The position numbers and the translations under genes were made by a program. DNA of 19,513 bases. Source: Gammaproteobacteria bacterium (GTDB lineage Bacteria; Pseudomonadota; Gammaproteobacteria; Porifericomitales; Porifericomitaceae). This document shows, one piece after another, positions 7,475 to 14,850 of this stretch; the stretch's first letter is position 1, and every line of letters begins with the position of its first letter. The notes beneath the pieces are model-generated. The model saw only the letters and a program-made list of their open reading frames with translations, ran no database searches and had not been told where the DNA came from. The stretch spans positions 1-19,513 of the forward strand of contig JAPPQA010000005.1 of NCBI GenBank assembly GCA_028817255.1. The letters are read 5' to 3'.

Positions 7475-8386
7475 CTATCGTTGTCCGTCGAACAGGAATT
7501 CCAACAGCGCCTTCTGCGTATGCAGGCGATTGCCGGCCTCGTCCCAGACCACGCTCCGCGGACCATCGAAAACCTCGGCGACCACTTCTTCGCCGCGGTA
7601 CGCCGGCAGGCAATGCATGAACAGGGCCCGCGGATCGGCCTGCGCCATGAGCGCCGCGCTTACCTGGTAGGGCCGCAGCTCCAGGCGGCGGCGCTCTCTA
7701 TCCTCTTCCCGCCCCATGCTCACCCAGGCATCGGTCACCACCAGATCCGCGCCGCGCACCGCGGCAACGGGGTCCTCGAATACCCGCACGCGGTCGGAAT
7801 GATCTTGCAGCAGTTCCGCAACAGGCCGGTATCCGGGAGGACAGGCAAGGTGCAGCCGGAAATCGAACTGCCGGGAGGCATTGATATACGATTGGCATAC
7901 GTTGCTGCCGTCTCCCAGCCAAGCGACCAGCCTGCCGCAAATGTCGCCCCGGTGTTCCCTGTAAGTCAGCATATCCGCCAGCACCTGGCAGGGATGAAAG
8001 GCATCGGATAATCCGTTGATCACCGGAACCCGGGAATATTCGGCGAACCGCAGCAGGTCGTCGTGGGAGCGCACCCGGAGCAGAAGGGCATCCACCATGC
8101 GGGACAATACCCGGGCGGTATCCGCCAACGATTCGCCGCGGCCGAGCTGCGTATCCCGGGAAGACAGAAAAATGGCATGGCCGCCCAACTGCAGCGTGGC
8201 CACCTCAAAGGCAACCCGCGTCCGCGTAGAGGCCTGCTCAAAGAGCATCGCCAGCGTCCGCCCGGCCAAAGCGGTGGAATGCTTCCCCCGGCCGGCATCG
8301 GCCTTCAACTGCGCCGCCCGCGCAAGCAGGTTCTGCAACTCGCCGGGGCTGCAATCGTTTAACCGCAGAAAATGTCGCACCTTCAC
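7475..8386 (-). CDS. argF: Ornithine carbamoyltransferase
   Basis: The enzyme joins ornithine and carbamoyl phosphate into citrulline, the sixth step of arginine synthesis, in the cytoplasm. The 303-aa product has the carbamoyl-phosphate loop STRTR (53-57), HPCQ (131-134), the WLGDGSNVCQSYI segment, the ornithine-side TDAWVSMG (218-225) and HCLP (258-261, followed by AYRGEEV). The start is GTG at 8386, with GGGGAG seven bases upstream. It lies 22 bp after argD, so the two form an argD-argF unit. A catabolic carbamoyltransferase (arcB) is less likely, because the partner is argD and there are no arcA or arcC genes. Confidence 0.96.
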   Translation of the reverse strand: MKVRHFLRLNDCSPGELQNLLARAAQLKADAGRGKHSTALAGRTLAMLFEQASTRTRVAFEVATLQLGGHAIFLSSRDTQLGRGESLADTARVLSRMVDALLLRVRSHDDLLRFAEYSRVPVINGLSDAFHPCQVLADMLTYREHRGDICGRLVAWLGDGSNVCQSYINASRQFDFRLHLACPPGYRPVAELLQDHSDRVRVFEDPVAAVRGADLVVTDAWVSMGREEDRERRRLELRPYQVSAALMAQADPRALFMHCLPAYRGEEVVAEVFDGPRSVVWDEAGNRLHTQKALLEFLFDGQR

Positions 8387-8408
8387 GGCAAGCTCCCCGG
8401 CCTCCCGG

Positions 8409-9575
8409 TCATGAAGGAGAACAAAAAGACCGCAGCAATCGAATCACGCAGTCCGCGATACGGTCCGCTTCCTCGTCCGTCAGAATCAGAGGCGGCAACA
8501 GCCGCACGACCCGGCCCGCGGCCACATTCAGCAACATGCCTTCCTGCAAGGCGCGCGCCGACAAATCCCGGCATTCCCGGTCCAATTCGATGCCGATCAT
8601 CAAGCCCATGCCGCGAATCTCCCGCACCCCGGGACAATCCCCCAATCCATCCCGCAGGCGCGCCGACAACCGCTTGCCCAACGCAGCGGCGCGAGCGGCC
8701 AGCCGTTCTTCCTCCAACACGTCCAAGACGGCCAGCGCGACCCGCATTGCCAGAGGATTGCCGCCAAAGGTGGAGCCGTGGCTGCCGGGGGCGAACAATT
8801 TCGCCGCCGCCCCGCGCGCCAGGCAAGCCCCGATGGGCATTCCATTGCCCAGCCCCTTGGCCAAGGCAAGCACATCCGGAAGGATCTCTTCGTGCTGGTA
8901 GGCGAACCAACGCCCCGTGCGGCACATCCCGGTCTGTACCTCGTCCAGCAACAGCAACCACCCCTGCCGGTCGCAAATCCGGCGCACCTCGCGCAGATAC
9001 CCCGGCGGCGGCATCCGCACGCCGCCCTCGCCCTGCAACGGCTCCAACAGCACCGCCACGACTTCGGCGCGCGCCTGCAATCGCTCCAGAGCCGCGGAGT
9101 CGCCATAGGGAACCTGCAGGAAACCGGGGATCAACGGGCCGAAGCCCGGCCGCAGCGACGCGCTCCACGCCCCCAAAGTACGGCCATGAAAGGCCCCCTC
9201 CGCAACGACGATCCGGGGCTCGGCCATCCCCTTAACGGAGATCCCGTACAGCCGCGCCAACTTGATCGCCGCCTCATTCGCCTCGGCGCCGGAATTGCAA
9301 AAGAAGGCCCGTTCCATCCCGCTCAAACCGGCCAGCCGCGCGGCCAGCCGATGCTGCAAAGGAATACGGTACAGATTGGAGGTATGAAGCAGCCGCCCGG
9401 CCTGTTCGACAAGGGCCGCCGTCACCCGGGGGTGAGAGTGCCCGAGGCCGCAAACGGCAAGCCCGCCGACGGCATCCAGGTAGCGCCGCCCGTCCTCCGC
9501 CCGCAGCCACGCCCCGGCCCCGCTCTCGAAAGCCACTGGCAGAGGGCGATAGCAACTCATCAGGGAATCTTGCAT
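8409..9575 (-). CDS. argD: Acetylornithine aminotransferase
   Basis: ArgD is a PLP enzyme that converts N-acetylglutamate semialdehyde to N-acetylornithine, and in many bacteria it also serves lysine synthesis. The 388-aa product is a complete class-III aminotransferase. NSGAEANEAAIKLAR (94-108) binds the cofactor phosphate, FHGRTLG (129-135) and LLLDEVQTGMCRTG (208-221, Asp211 to the pyridine nitrogen) follow, and K240 in LALAKGLGNGMPIGA is the Schiff-base lysine. Next come GSHGSTFGGNPLA and the C-terminal MLLNVAAGRVVRLLPPL typical of ArgD. AAGGAG directly abuts the ATG at 9575, an unfavourable spacing; a second ATG at residue 6 (9560) lies rather far from it. argF follows at 22 bp. Confidence 0.95.
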   Translation of the reverse strand: MQDSLMSCYRPLPVAFESGAGAWLRAEDGRRYLDAVGGLAVCGLGHSHPRVTAALVEQAGRLLHTSNLYRIPLQHRLAARLAGLSGMERAFFCNSGAEANEAAIKLARLYGISVKGMAEPRIVVAEGAFHGRTLGAWSASLRPGFGPLIPGFLQVPYGDSAALERLQARAEVVAVLLEPLQGEGGVRMPPPGYLREVRRICDRQGWLLLLDEVQTGMCRTGRWFAYQHEEILPDVLALAKGLGNGMPIGACLARGAAAKLFAPGSHGSTFGGNPLAMRVALAVLDVLEEERLAARAAALGKRLSARLRDGLGDCPGVREIRGMGLMIGIELDRECRDLSARALQEGMLLNVAAGRVVRLLPPLILTDEEADRIADCVIRLLRSFCSPS

Positions 9576-9680
9576 CTCCTTGGAGAAAATAGCGGAAACG
9601 GGAGAGCGACGCCCATCACACGGACGGCAAATAGAAAAGATGCCGGAAGAATACCTGGGGCCGTCTGCCCTGGAGCGCCC

Positions 9681-10217
9681 TTAGAGCGGCAGCGGCAAAC
9701 CGTGGGAAGCGGCGCCCATGAACATCAGCAAAGGCAAAGAGAGCAGGGTGTTGGTCCGGGACGCCAAAAAGGCGACCCGCTTCGCGCGCGCCTTCTCGGC
9801 CTCGTCGGCTGCCACGATCCCCAGGACCCTCTTCTGGTTCGGCCAGATCAGCCCCCACACATTGAGCAGCATGATCGTGCCCAGCCAGGCGCCCATGCCG
9901 ATCGTCACCGCGTAGTACTTGTCCCCGTCCTCCGCGCCGGCCCCCAACAGGAAGGACTCCAGGAACAGCCCCTTATGCCCCAGGTAGGCCGCCCCGGAAA
10001 GCCAGGTCACCAGCGCCGCCCAGCGAAACCACAGCAACGCCCGGGGCGCCACATATTTGCCGATAGCGGCGGGGCCGGGTCCGTCCTTGTCGGCCGTAGC
10101 CGCCGCCATGGCCGGGACTTGCACGAAGTTGAAATAATACAGCAGGCCGATCCACGTGATCCCCGCCAGAAAATGCAGCCAGCGCCACATTGCCTGCATG
10201 ACTTGTAACTCTTCCAT
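9681..10217 (-). CDS. PuuD/DUF989-type four-span membrane protein
   Basis: The 178-aa product resembles the membrane part of urate hydroxylase PuuD (urate oxidase N-terminal family). Four hydrophobic spans are visible at about 12-31, 62-80, 104-126 and 156-176. Family-like signatures are RWLHFLAGITWIGLLYYFNFVQVP, APRALLWFRW and LIWPNQKR. Candidate haem or metal ligands are H15, H81 and H172. Complete PuuD proteins are about twice as long and end in a cytochrome c domain; here there is no CxxCH motif, so a urate-oxidising role is doubtful and no purine genes are nearby. GGGGGAG precedes the ATG at good spacing. It lies 41 bp after a 31-aa membrane protein, under one promoter with it. Confidence 0.8.
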   Translation of the reverse strand: MEELQVMQAMWRWLHFLAGITWIGLLYYFNFVQVPAMAAATADKDGPGPAAIGKYVAPRALLWFRWAALVTWLSGAAYLGHKGLFLESFLLGAGAEDGDKYYAVTIGMGAWLGTIMLLNVWGLIWPNQKRVLGIVAADEAEKARAKRVAFLASRTNTLLSLPLLMFMGAASHGLPLPL

Positions 10218-10258
10218 TGGCTCCCCCTAATCGTCTCTCTGGTCGCGCCTGCAGTTCG

Positions 10259-10354
10259 TTACCCGCCGATCAGCACCTTGGCCAGGTAAGCCAACAGGAA
10301 CGACAGAACAATGCCCGCTACGATAGTGCCCGGAATGGAATCCAAAGGATTCAT
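10259..10354 (-). CDS. 31-aa single-span membrane microprotein
   Basis: A short frame begins with ATG at 10354 and is preceded by a perfect AGGAGG at good spacing, by far the best ribosome binding site in the neighbourhood. It encodes 31 residues: a polar start (MNPLDS), then one hydrophobic helix from about residue 7 (IPGTIVAGIVLSFLLAYLAK) and a short VLIGG end. The orientation with the single Lys after the helix and Asp before it would suit an inserted membrane peptide. I do not recognise the family. It has its own promoter and leader and lies 41 bp before the PuuD-like gene, so it may be a small partner subunit of that protein. Longer upstream starts in the same frame read through the promoter and are not credible. 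Confidence 0.65.
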   Translation of the reverse strand: MNPLDSIPGTIVAGIVLSFLLAYLAKVLIGG

Positions 10355-10387
10355 ATAGCTGCCTCCTACGCGAACCTCCGCGCCCCG

Positions 10388-10407
10388 TTGTTGCGGAAGC
10401 GCAACAA
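10388..10407 (-). promoter_or_regulatory. Leader hairpin of the microprotein-PuuD unit
   Basis: On the minus strand TTGTTGC and GCAACAA form a perfect 7-bp stem around GCTTCC, and flanking CGCC/GGCG could extend it. It lies in the roughly 55-base leader between the promoter and the microprotein start. It has no T-tract, so mRNA stabilisation or regulation is more likely than termination. Confidence 0.45.
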
Positions 10408-10415
10408 GGCGGGGA

Positions 10416-10444
10416 ATTATAGTGCCCCGAAGACGATATGTCCA
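10416..10444 (-). promoter_or_regulatory. Sigma-70 promoter of the microprotein-PuuD unit
   Basis: On the minus strand TGGACA (10444-10439) and a perfect TATAAT (10421-10416) are separated by exactly 17 bases. Only one base differs from consensus over both boxes, the best promoter match I found in the window. Transcription would begin near 10409, just before the leader hairpin, and would make the microprotein and PuuD-like genes independent of the ABC transporter upstream. Confidence 0.8.
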
Positions 10445-10536
10445 CTGCTGTATGGCGCCACCGTATGAGCCCAATCAGGCGGCCTCTCTCCCCTAATCCG
10501 CAACAGCGGGCTGGGGCGGCGGGAGACGGCGGCGCG

Positions 10537-12288
10537 TCAGTCGTCGCCGGGCACCCTGGGCACCGCGGCGAGCAGCCGCTGCGTATAAGAATGCCGGGGG
10601 CGGCTCAGAACCCGTTCGGTAGGGCCATGCTCTACCAGGCGCCCCCGGTACATAACCGCCACCTCGTCCGCCAGGTATTCCACGACGCCCAGGTCGTGAG
10701 TGATGAACAGGTAGGAGAGCCCCAGGCGTTCTTGCAACTCGAGCAGCAGTTTGAGGATCTGCGATTGCACCGACACGTCCAGGGAACTGGTGGGCTCGTC
10801 GCAGATCAGCAGCCGCGGCCCCACGGCCAGGGCACGGGCAATGCAGATGCGCTGGCGCTGGCCGCCCGAGAATTCGTGCGGATAACGGTATTTGTGCGCG
10901 GGGTCCAACCGTACCTGCTCCAGCAGGCGGTCCACACGGGCCATGCGCGCCGCGTAGGAGCCGCCGATGCCCTGGGCGCGCATCCCTTCGTCCACGATAT
11001 CGGCGATCGTCATGCGCGGGTTCATGGAGGCGTAGGGGTCTTGAAAAATGACTTGCAGCCCGGCGCGCAAGCGGCGCAGGGCGGCGCCGCGCATTTGCGT
11101 TAATTCCATGCCGGCGAAGCGCACGCTGCCCGCGGTGGGCCGCGCAAGTTGCAGGACGCCGCGCCCCAGGGTGGTCTTGCCGGAGCCGGATTCGCCCACC
11201 AGCGCCAGGGTGCGGCCCTCGGGCACGGTCAGCGAGACGCCGTCCACGGCGGCCACGTGGCCGACCTGGCGGCGGAATACGCCGCGGCGGATGGGGAAGT
11301 GCACTTTGAGATCCCGCACCTCCAACAGGGAGGATGCCGCCGGCGGGGAACGGTCCGCCCCGTTCCCCGCGTCCCCGGAGCGGGGGCGTTGCGGCGCTCC
11401 CTCGGCGGCGCCCGGCGCGTCTCCGGGGCGGCGGCGCCCGAGGCGCGCGGGCAAGGCGGCGAATAGTTCGCGGGAGTAAGGGTGCTCGGGGGCGGCGAAA
11501 AAACGGTCCCGCGCCGCCGTTTCCACGACGTGGCCGTCCTTCATCACCGCCACGCGGTCGGCGACCTGCGCCGCCACCCCCAGGTCGTGGGTGATAAACA
11601 AGACGGCCATGCCGGTGCGCCGGCGCAATTCCTCCAGCAGTTCCAGGATCTGCGCCTGGATAGTGACGTCCAGGGCGGTGGTGGGTTCGTCCGCGATCAG
11701 CAGTTCCGGCTCTCCCGCCAGGGCGATCGCGATCATCGCCCGTTGCTTCATGCCGCCGGAAAGCTGATGCGGGTACTCCGCGATGCGGCGCCGCGGCTCG
11801 GGAATGCGCACGGCGTCCAGCAACTCCAGGGTCCGCTCGCGCAGGGCGCGGCCCCGCAATCCGCGGTGCAGGCGCAGGACTTCGCCGATCTGCCGGCCGA
11901 TGGACAGCACCGGGTTCAGCGAACTCTGCGGCTCCTGGAAGATCATGGCGATGCGGCGGCCGCGCACCAGGCGCATGTCCCGTTCCGGCAGCGCCAGCAA
12001 TTCCCGGCCGTCAAAACGGACGCTGCCCGCCGCCAGCCGCGCCGCGGGCGGCAACAGGCGCGTGACGGCGAGGGCGGCGATCGTTTTGCCGCTGCCGGAC
12101 TGGCCCAGCAGGGCCAGGGTCTCGGCGCGCCGAACTTCCAGGCGCAGGTCGCGGACGGCAAAGGCGCTTGCTTCCCGGCCGTCGCCAAAGGCGATGGAGA
12201 GGGAAGCGATTTGCAGCAACGGCGCCTCGGCCGCCGCCTTGGCCGCCGCCTTGACCGCCGTCTCCTGGGGCCCGGGCGGCGCGCTCAT
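10537..12288 (-). CDS. Fused double ATPase of a peptide-type ABC importer (YejF-like)
   Basis: The 583-aa protein powers the importer encoded upstream. It contains two complete ABC domains. Domain 1 has Walker A GQSGSGKT (62-69), [11 protein letters not shown], signature LSGGMKQR (176-183) and Walker B LLIADE (196-201). Domain 2 has GESGSGKT (365-372), [19 protein letters not shown] (473-480) and LLICDE (493-498). The SLNP/MNPR segments after the Q-loops and the [12 protein letters not shown] tail are typical of the Opp/Dpp/Yej group, and the DppD-DppF fusion matches YejF. An Ala-rich N-terminal stretch (11-21) precedes domain 1, and a low-complexity linker (about 285-318) joins the domains. 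It starts with ATG 12288 after a GGGGGGCGG stretch and follows the second permease by 87 bp. Confidence 0.93.
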   Translation of the reverse strand: MSAPPGPQETAVKAAAKAAAEAPLLQIASLSIAFGDGREASAFAVRDLRLEVRRAETLALLGQSGSGKTIAALAVTRLLPPAARLAAGSVRFDGRELLALPERDMRLVRGRRIAMIFQEPQSSLNPVLSIGRQIGEVLRLHRGLRGRALRERTLELLDAVRIPEPRRRIAEYPHQLSGGMKQRAMIAIALAGEPELLIADEPTTALDVTIQAQILELLEELRRRTGMAVLFITHDLGVAAQVADRVAVMKDGHVVETAARDRFFAAPEHPYSRELFAALPARLGRRRPGDAPGAAEGAPQRPRSGDAGNGADRSPPAASSLLEVRDLKVHFPIRRGVFRRQVGHVAAVDGVSLTVPEGRTLALVGESGSGKTTLGRGVLQLARPTAGSVRFAGMELTQMRGAALRRLRAGLQVIFQDPYASMNPRMTIADIVDEGMRAQGIGGSYAARMARVDRLLEQVRLDPAHKYRYPHEFSGGQRQRICIARALAVGPRLLICDEPTSSLDVSVQSQILKLLLELQERLGLSYLFITHDLGVVEYLADEVAVMYRGRLVEHGPTERVLSRPRHSYTQRLLAAVPRVPGDD

Positions 12289-12300
12289 GCGCCGCCCCCC

Positions 12301-12318
12301 CGCGGGCTTGGGCCCGCG
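12301..12318 (-). other. Hairpin just upstream of the ABC ATPase gene
   Basis: CGCGGGC (12301-12307) and GCCCGCG (12312-12318) are perfect complements around four bases, 12 bases before the ATPase start. A stable stem so close to the ribosome binding site may tune ATPase translation relative to the permease. It could also be a chance product of the very GC-rich gap. Confidence 0.4.
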
Positions 12319-12339
12319 ACGAGCCGCGAACGGCAGCGG

Positions 12340-12365
12340 GCGGCGGCGGCGGTGGCGGCGGCGGC
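12340..12365. repeat. GGC trinucleotide run
   Basis: An almost pure run of eight to nine GGC units, interrupted once by GGT, lies in the 87-bp gap between the second permease and the ATPase, 10 bp after the permease stop. It is not translated in the frames of the two genes. Such runs are prone to slippage. Confidence 0.7.
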
Positions 12366-12375
12366 AAGCATGGGC

Positions 12376-13791
12376 CTATTCGCCGCCCCGCAGACGAGGG
12401 TCGAAGGCGTCGCGCACGGCGTCGGCAAACAGGTTGGCGGCCAGCACCAGACCCAGCATGAACGCGAAGGCGGCGGCCAGCGACCACCAGACTACGGGCT
12501 CGCGCGCCAGCTCCAGCCGGGCGCGGTTGATCATGTTGCCCCAGCTCTCGGTGCCGGGGTCCACCCCGATGTTGACGTAGGAGAGCACGGCCTCGGCCAA
12601 CACCAGGGCGCTGAAGTCCAGCACCAGCAGGATCAGTACGATGTGCATCACGTTGGGCAGGATATGGCGCGCCAGGATGGCGAAGTGGCCGACCCCGAAG
12701 GCCTGCGCCGCCTGCACGAACTCGATCTCGCGCAGCTTGAGCGCCTCGCCGCGCAACAGCCGGCACAGGCTGGTCCAACTGGTGACCCCCAGGATCAGGC
12801 AAACCAGCAGCAGGCGCAGGTCGGCCCGCTGCGCGGCGCTGGCGAATTGGTCGGCATGCGCCTGCATATAGACCTGGGCCATCAGGATCGCGGAGGCGAT
12901 CAGCAAAACGCCCGGGATCGAGGCCAGGGTGATGTAGAGGTATTGCACGATGTCGTCAATCCAGCCGCGGAAGTAGCCGGCGGCGACGCCCAGGATCAGC
13001 GCGAAGGGCAGCATGATCAGGGTGGTCGCCGTGCCGATCAGCAGCCCGGTGCGGATGCTCTTGAGGGCCTGGTACAGCACGTCTTCCCCCACTTTGTCCG
13101 TGCCCAGGGGGTGGTACTTGGCGCCCAGCGCCGCCCCCAGGAAGGCCAGCAACAGCAGGGCGCCCGCGGTCAGCAGGATCGTGCGCCACGGGACGGGGCC
13201 GCGCCCCCGGACGATGACGGCGAAGCGGGCGGCAAAGCCCTGCCCCGCGCGCCGCGCCTGCCAGGCGATCAGCAGCGCCGAGAGCGCCAGCCAGCAGAGC
13301 AGCCCCTGCAACAGGCCGCGGCCGCCGGTGGCCAGGATGTCCGGCCAGCGCTCGCGTTCGGGGAATTCCAGGTGGGCGCCGCCGTGCCGCAGGCGCGGAT
13401 ACACGTAATCCTGGCCGCCGCCGGGCCGATCTACGAATTCCCGCGAGTACTGGTAGGCGGCCAGCGGCGGCGAATAGGTCTTTTCCGTGCCCTGGCGCAG
13501 GGGCGCGGCCAGCAGATCGAACAGGCTGTATAACTCGCCGGGGCTGCCCGGCGCGTCCGTGCCGGCATCGGCGGAGGGGCGGAAATGCACCGAGTCCAGG
13601 CAGCCGACCGCCAGGTAGGCGCTCAGCACCACCGCACCCATCATGCCCAGCCGGCTGCGCGCCACGTTCGCCCAGGGCTCGCGCAGGTGGCGGCGGCGGC
13701 GCACATACAGCACATAGCCGACCAGCGCCGCCAGCAGCGACAGGAACAGCCAGTCGCTCCACAGCAGCTCGAGTTCCGACCAGCTCGGCAC
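12376..13791 (-). CDS. ABC importer permease 2 (YejE/DppC-like, enlarged)
   Basis: This is an inner-membrane permease of the Opp/Dpp/Yej type. From the GTG at 13791, which follows GAGGG and lies 5 bp after the first permease stop, it is 471 aa; family members are usually about 290-350 aa. The C-terminal half is canonical: HPLGTDKVGEDVLYQALKSIRTGLL, a transmembrane core, the EAA loop EALKLREIEFVQAAQAFGVGHFAILARHILPN and the end FADAVRDAFDP, very close to the YejE ending. The N-terminal half holds an extra span (about 14-28), the usual first span after HLREPWANVARSRLG, a large soluble loop (about 70-150) and two further hydrophobic stretches. The open frame continues upstream across permease 1 only because GC-rich DNA lacks stops; that part is not coding. 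Confidence 0.88.
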   Translation of the reverse strand: MPSWSELELLWSDWLFLSLLAALVGYVLYVRRRRHLREPWANVARSRLGMMGAVVLSAYLAVGCLDSVHFRPSADAGTDAPGSPGELYSLFDLLAAPLRQGTEKTYSPPLAAYQYSREFVDRPGGGQDYVYPRLRHGGAHLEFPERERWPDILATGGRGLLQGLLCWLALSALLIAWQARRAGQGFAARFAVIVRGRGPVPWRTILLTAGALLLLAFLGAALGAKYHPLGTDKVGEDVLYQALKSIRTGLLIGTATTLIMLPFALILGVAAGYFRGWIDDIVQYLYITLASIPGVLLIASAILMAQVYMQAHADQFASAAQRADLRLLLVCLILGVTSWTSLCRLLRGEALKLREIEFVQAAQAFGVGHFAILARHILPNVMHIVLILLVLDFSALVLAEAVLSYVNIGVDPGTESWGNMINRARLELAREPVVWWSLAAAFAFMLGLVLAANLFADAVRDAFDPRLRGGE

Positions 13792-13796
13792 GGCCC

Positions 13797-14777
13797 TCAG
13801 CCCTCGAGGCGGATGCGCGGATCCGCCAGCACGTAAGAGATGTCGGTCAGCAGCAGCCCGGCGATGTAGAGCACCGAGCCCAGGAAAACCATGGACCGCA
13901 AGATGGCGAAGTCCTGGCGATTGATGGCGTCTATGGTGTAACTCCCCAGTCCCGGGATGCCAAAGAAGGATTCCGTGATCAGGCTGCCCATGAACAGCAG
14001 CGGGAGCAGCACCACCACGCCGGTCAGGATCGGCACCAGGGCATTGCCGAGCACGTGCCGGTACAGGACGGCGTGTTCGGCCAGACCCTTGGCGCGCGCC
14101 GTGCGCACGTAGTCTTTGCCGAGTTCCTCCAGAAAGATCGTCCGGTACCAGCGGACGCCGGAGCCGATGCCGTGGAGCACCGAGATCAGCACCGGCAGGA
14201 CGAGAAACTTCAGCCCGCCCCAGCCGGCGTCGAAACCGGAGATCGGGACCAATTGCAGGATGCGCCCGCCCAGGTACTGGCCGCCGATGATGTAGAACAA
14301 CCCGGATACGGACATCATCAAGACGCAGAGCGCAACCGCCGCGACATCCAGGAAGGTGGCGCGGAACAGCGCGACGCAGAGCGCGACGGCAATGTTGATC
14401 GCAAGGCCGATCAGCAGAGTGGGCAAGGCGATCGCCAGGCTGGGCCACATCCGCTGGCGGATGTCGTAGCCGATCTGCCGGCCGCCGTCGGAGTTGCCGA
14501 AGTCGAACAGAAACAAGCGCGCCGACTTGGAATAGAAGATGGTGTCGGTGACCCGGGCGAGACCCTCGGCGTCGGCGTTCCACAGCAGGGGCTTGTCGTA
14601 GCCCAGGGATTGCTTCCACTGTTGGATGGCCCTGGCGTCTTCGTATTTGGCGCCCAGATGCATCCGCGCCATGTCGTCCGGCGTGTTGACGACGAAGAAC
14701 AGCGCGAAGGTAATCAGGTTGACGCCGATCAGGATCGGCACCGCATACAGAATGCGCCGCAGGATGTAGGTCGTCAC
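13797..14777 (-). CDS. ABC importer permease 1 (YejB/DppB-like)
   Basis: The 326-aa product is an integral membrane permease of the binding-protein-dependent transport family. It starts TTYILRRILYAVPILIGVNLITF (the first span of DppB-like proteins), has a periplasmic loop with GYDKPLLWN, then spans from about residue 130. The EAA loop is EELGKDYVRTARAKGLAEHAVLYRHVLGNALVPIL, and it ends LLTDISYVLADPRIRLEG, the standard DppB/YejB ending. The start is GTG at 14777; only a weak Shine-Dalgarno is seen. It lies 73 bp after the binding-protein gene and 5 bp before permease 2. Confidence 0.92.
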   Translation of the reverse strand: MTTYILRRILYAVPILIGVNLITFALFFVVNTPDDMARMHLGAKYEDARAIQQWKQSLGYDKPLLWNADAEGLARVTDTIFYSKSARLFLFDFGNSDGGRQIGYDIRQRMWPSLAIALPTLLIGLAINIAVALCVALFRATFLDVAAVALCVLMMSVSGLFYIIGGQYLGGRILQLVPISGFDAGWGGLKFLVLPVLISVLHGIGSGVRWYRTIFLEELGKDYVRTARAKGLAEHAVLYRHVLGNALVPILTGVVVLLPLLFMGSLITESFFGIPGLGSYTIDAINRQDFAILRSMVFLGSVLYIAGLLLTDISYVLADPRIRLEG

Positions 14778-14850
14778 CGGGGCCGCACCGTCTTCCGGGG
14801 GCGGGGCGCCGGCAACGGCGGCGGCGGGTATGCGGCCGGGGGCGGCGCGC

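Noticed and set aside
10355..10474. Longer 71-aa version of the 31-aa microprotein
   Set aside because: The extra part reads through the TATAAT promoter and the leader hairpin and ignores the perfect AGGAGG next to the ATG at 10354.
11482..13533. Plus-strand open frame of 683 codons opposite the ATPase and permease 2
   Set aside because: Antisense shadow; rich in Gln, Gly, Arg and His, crosses two real genes and their gap, and has no recognisable domain.
13792..14619. N-terminal extension of permease 2 to 747 aa
   Set aside because: The extension overlaps permease 1 in another frame, is Arg/His/Pro-rich and has no membrane character; a GTG with GAGGG at 13791 gives a sensible start.
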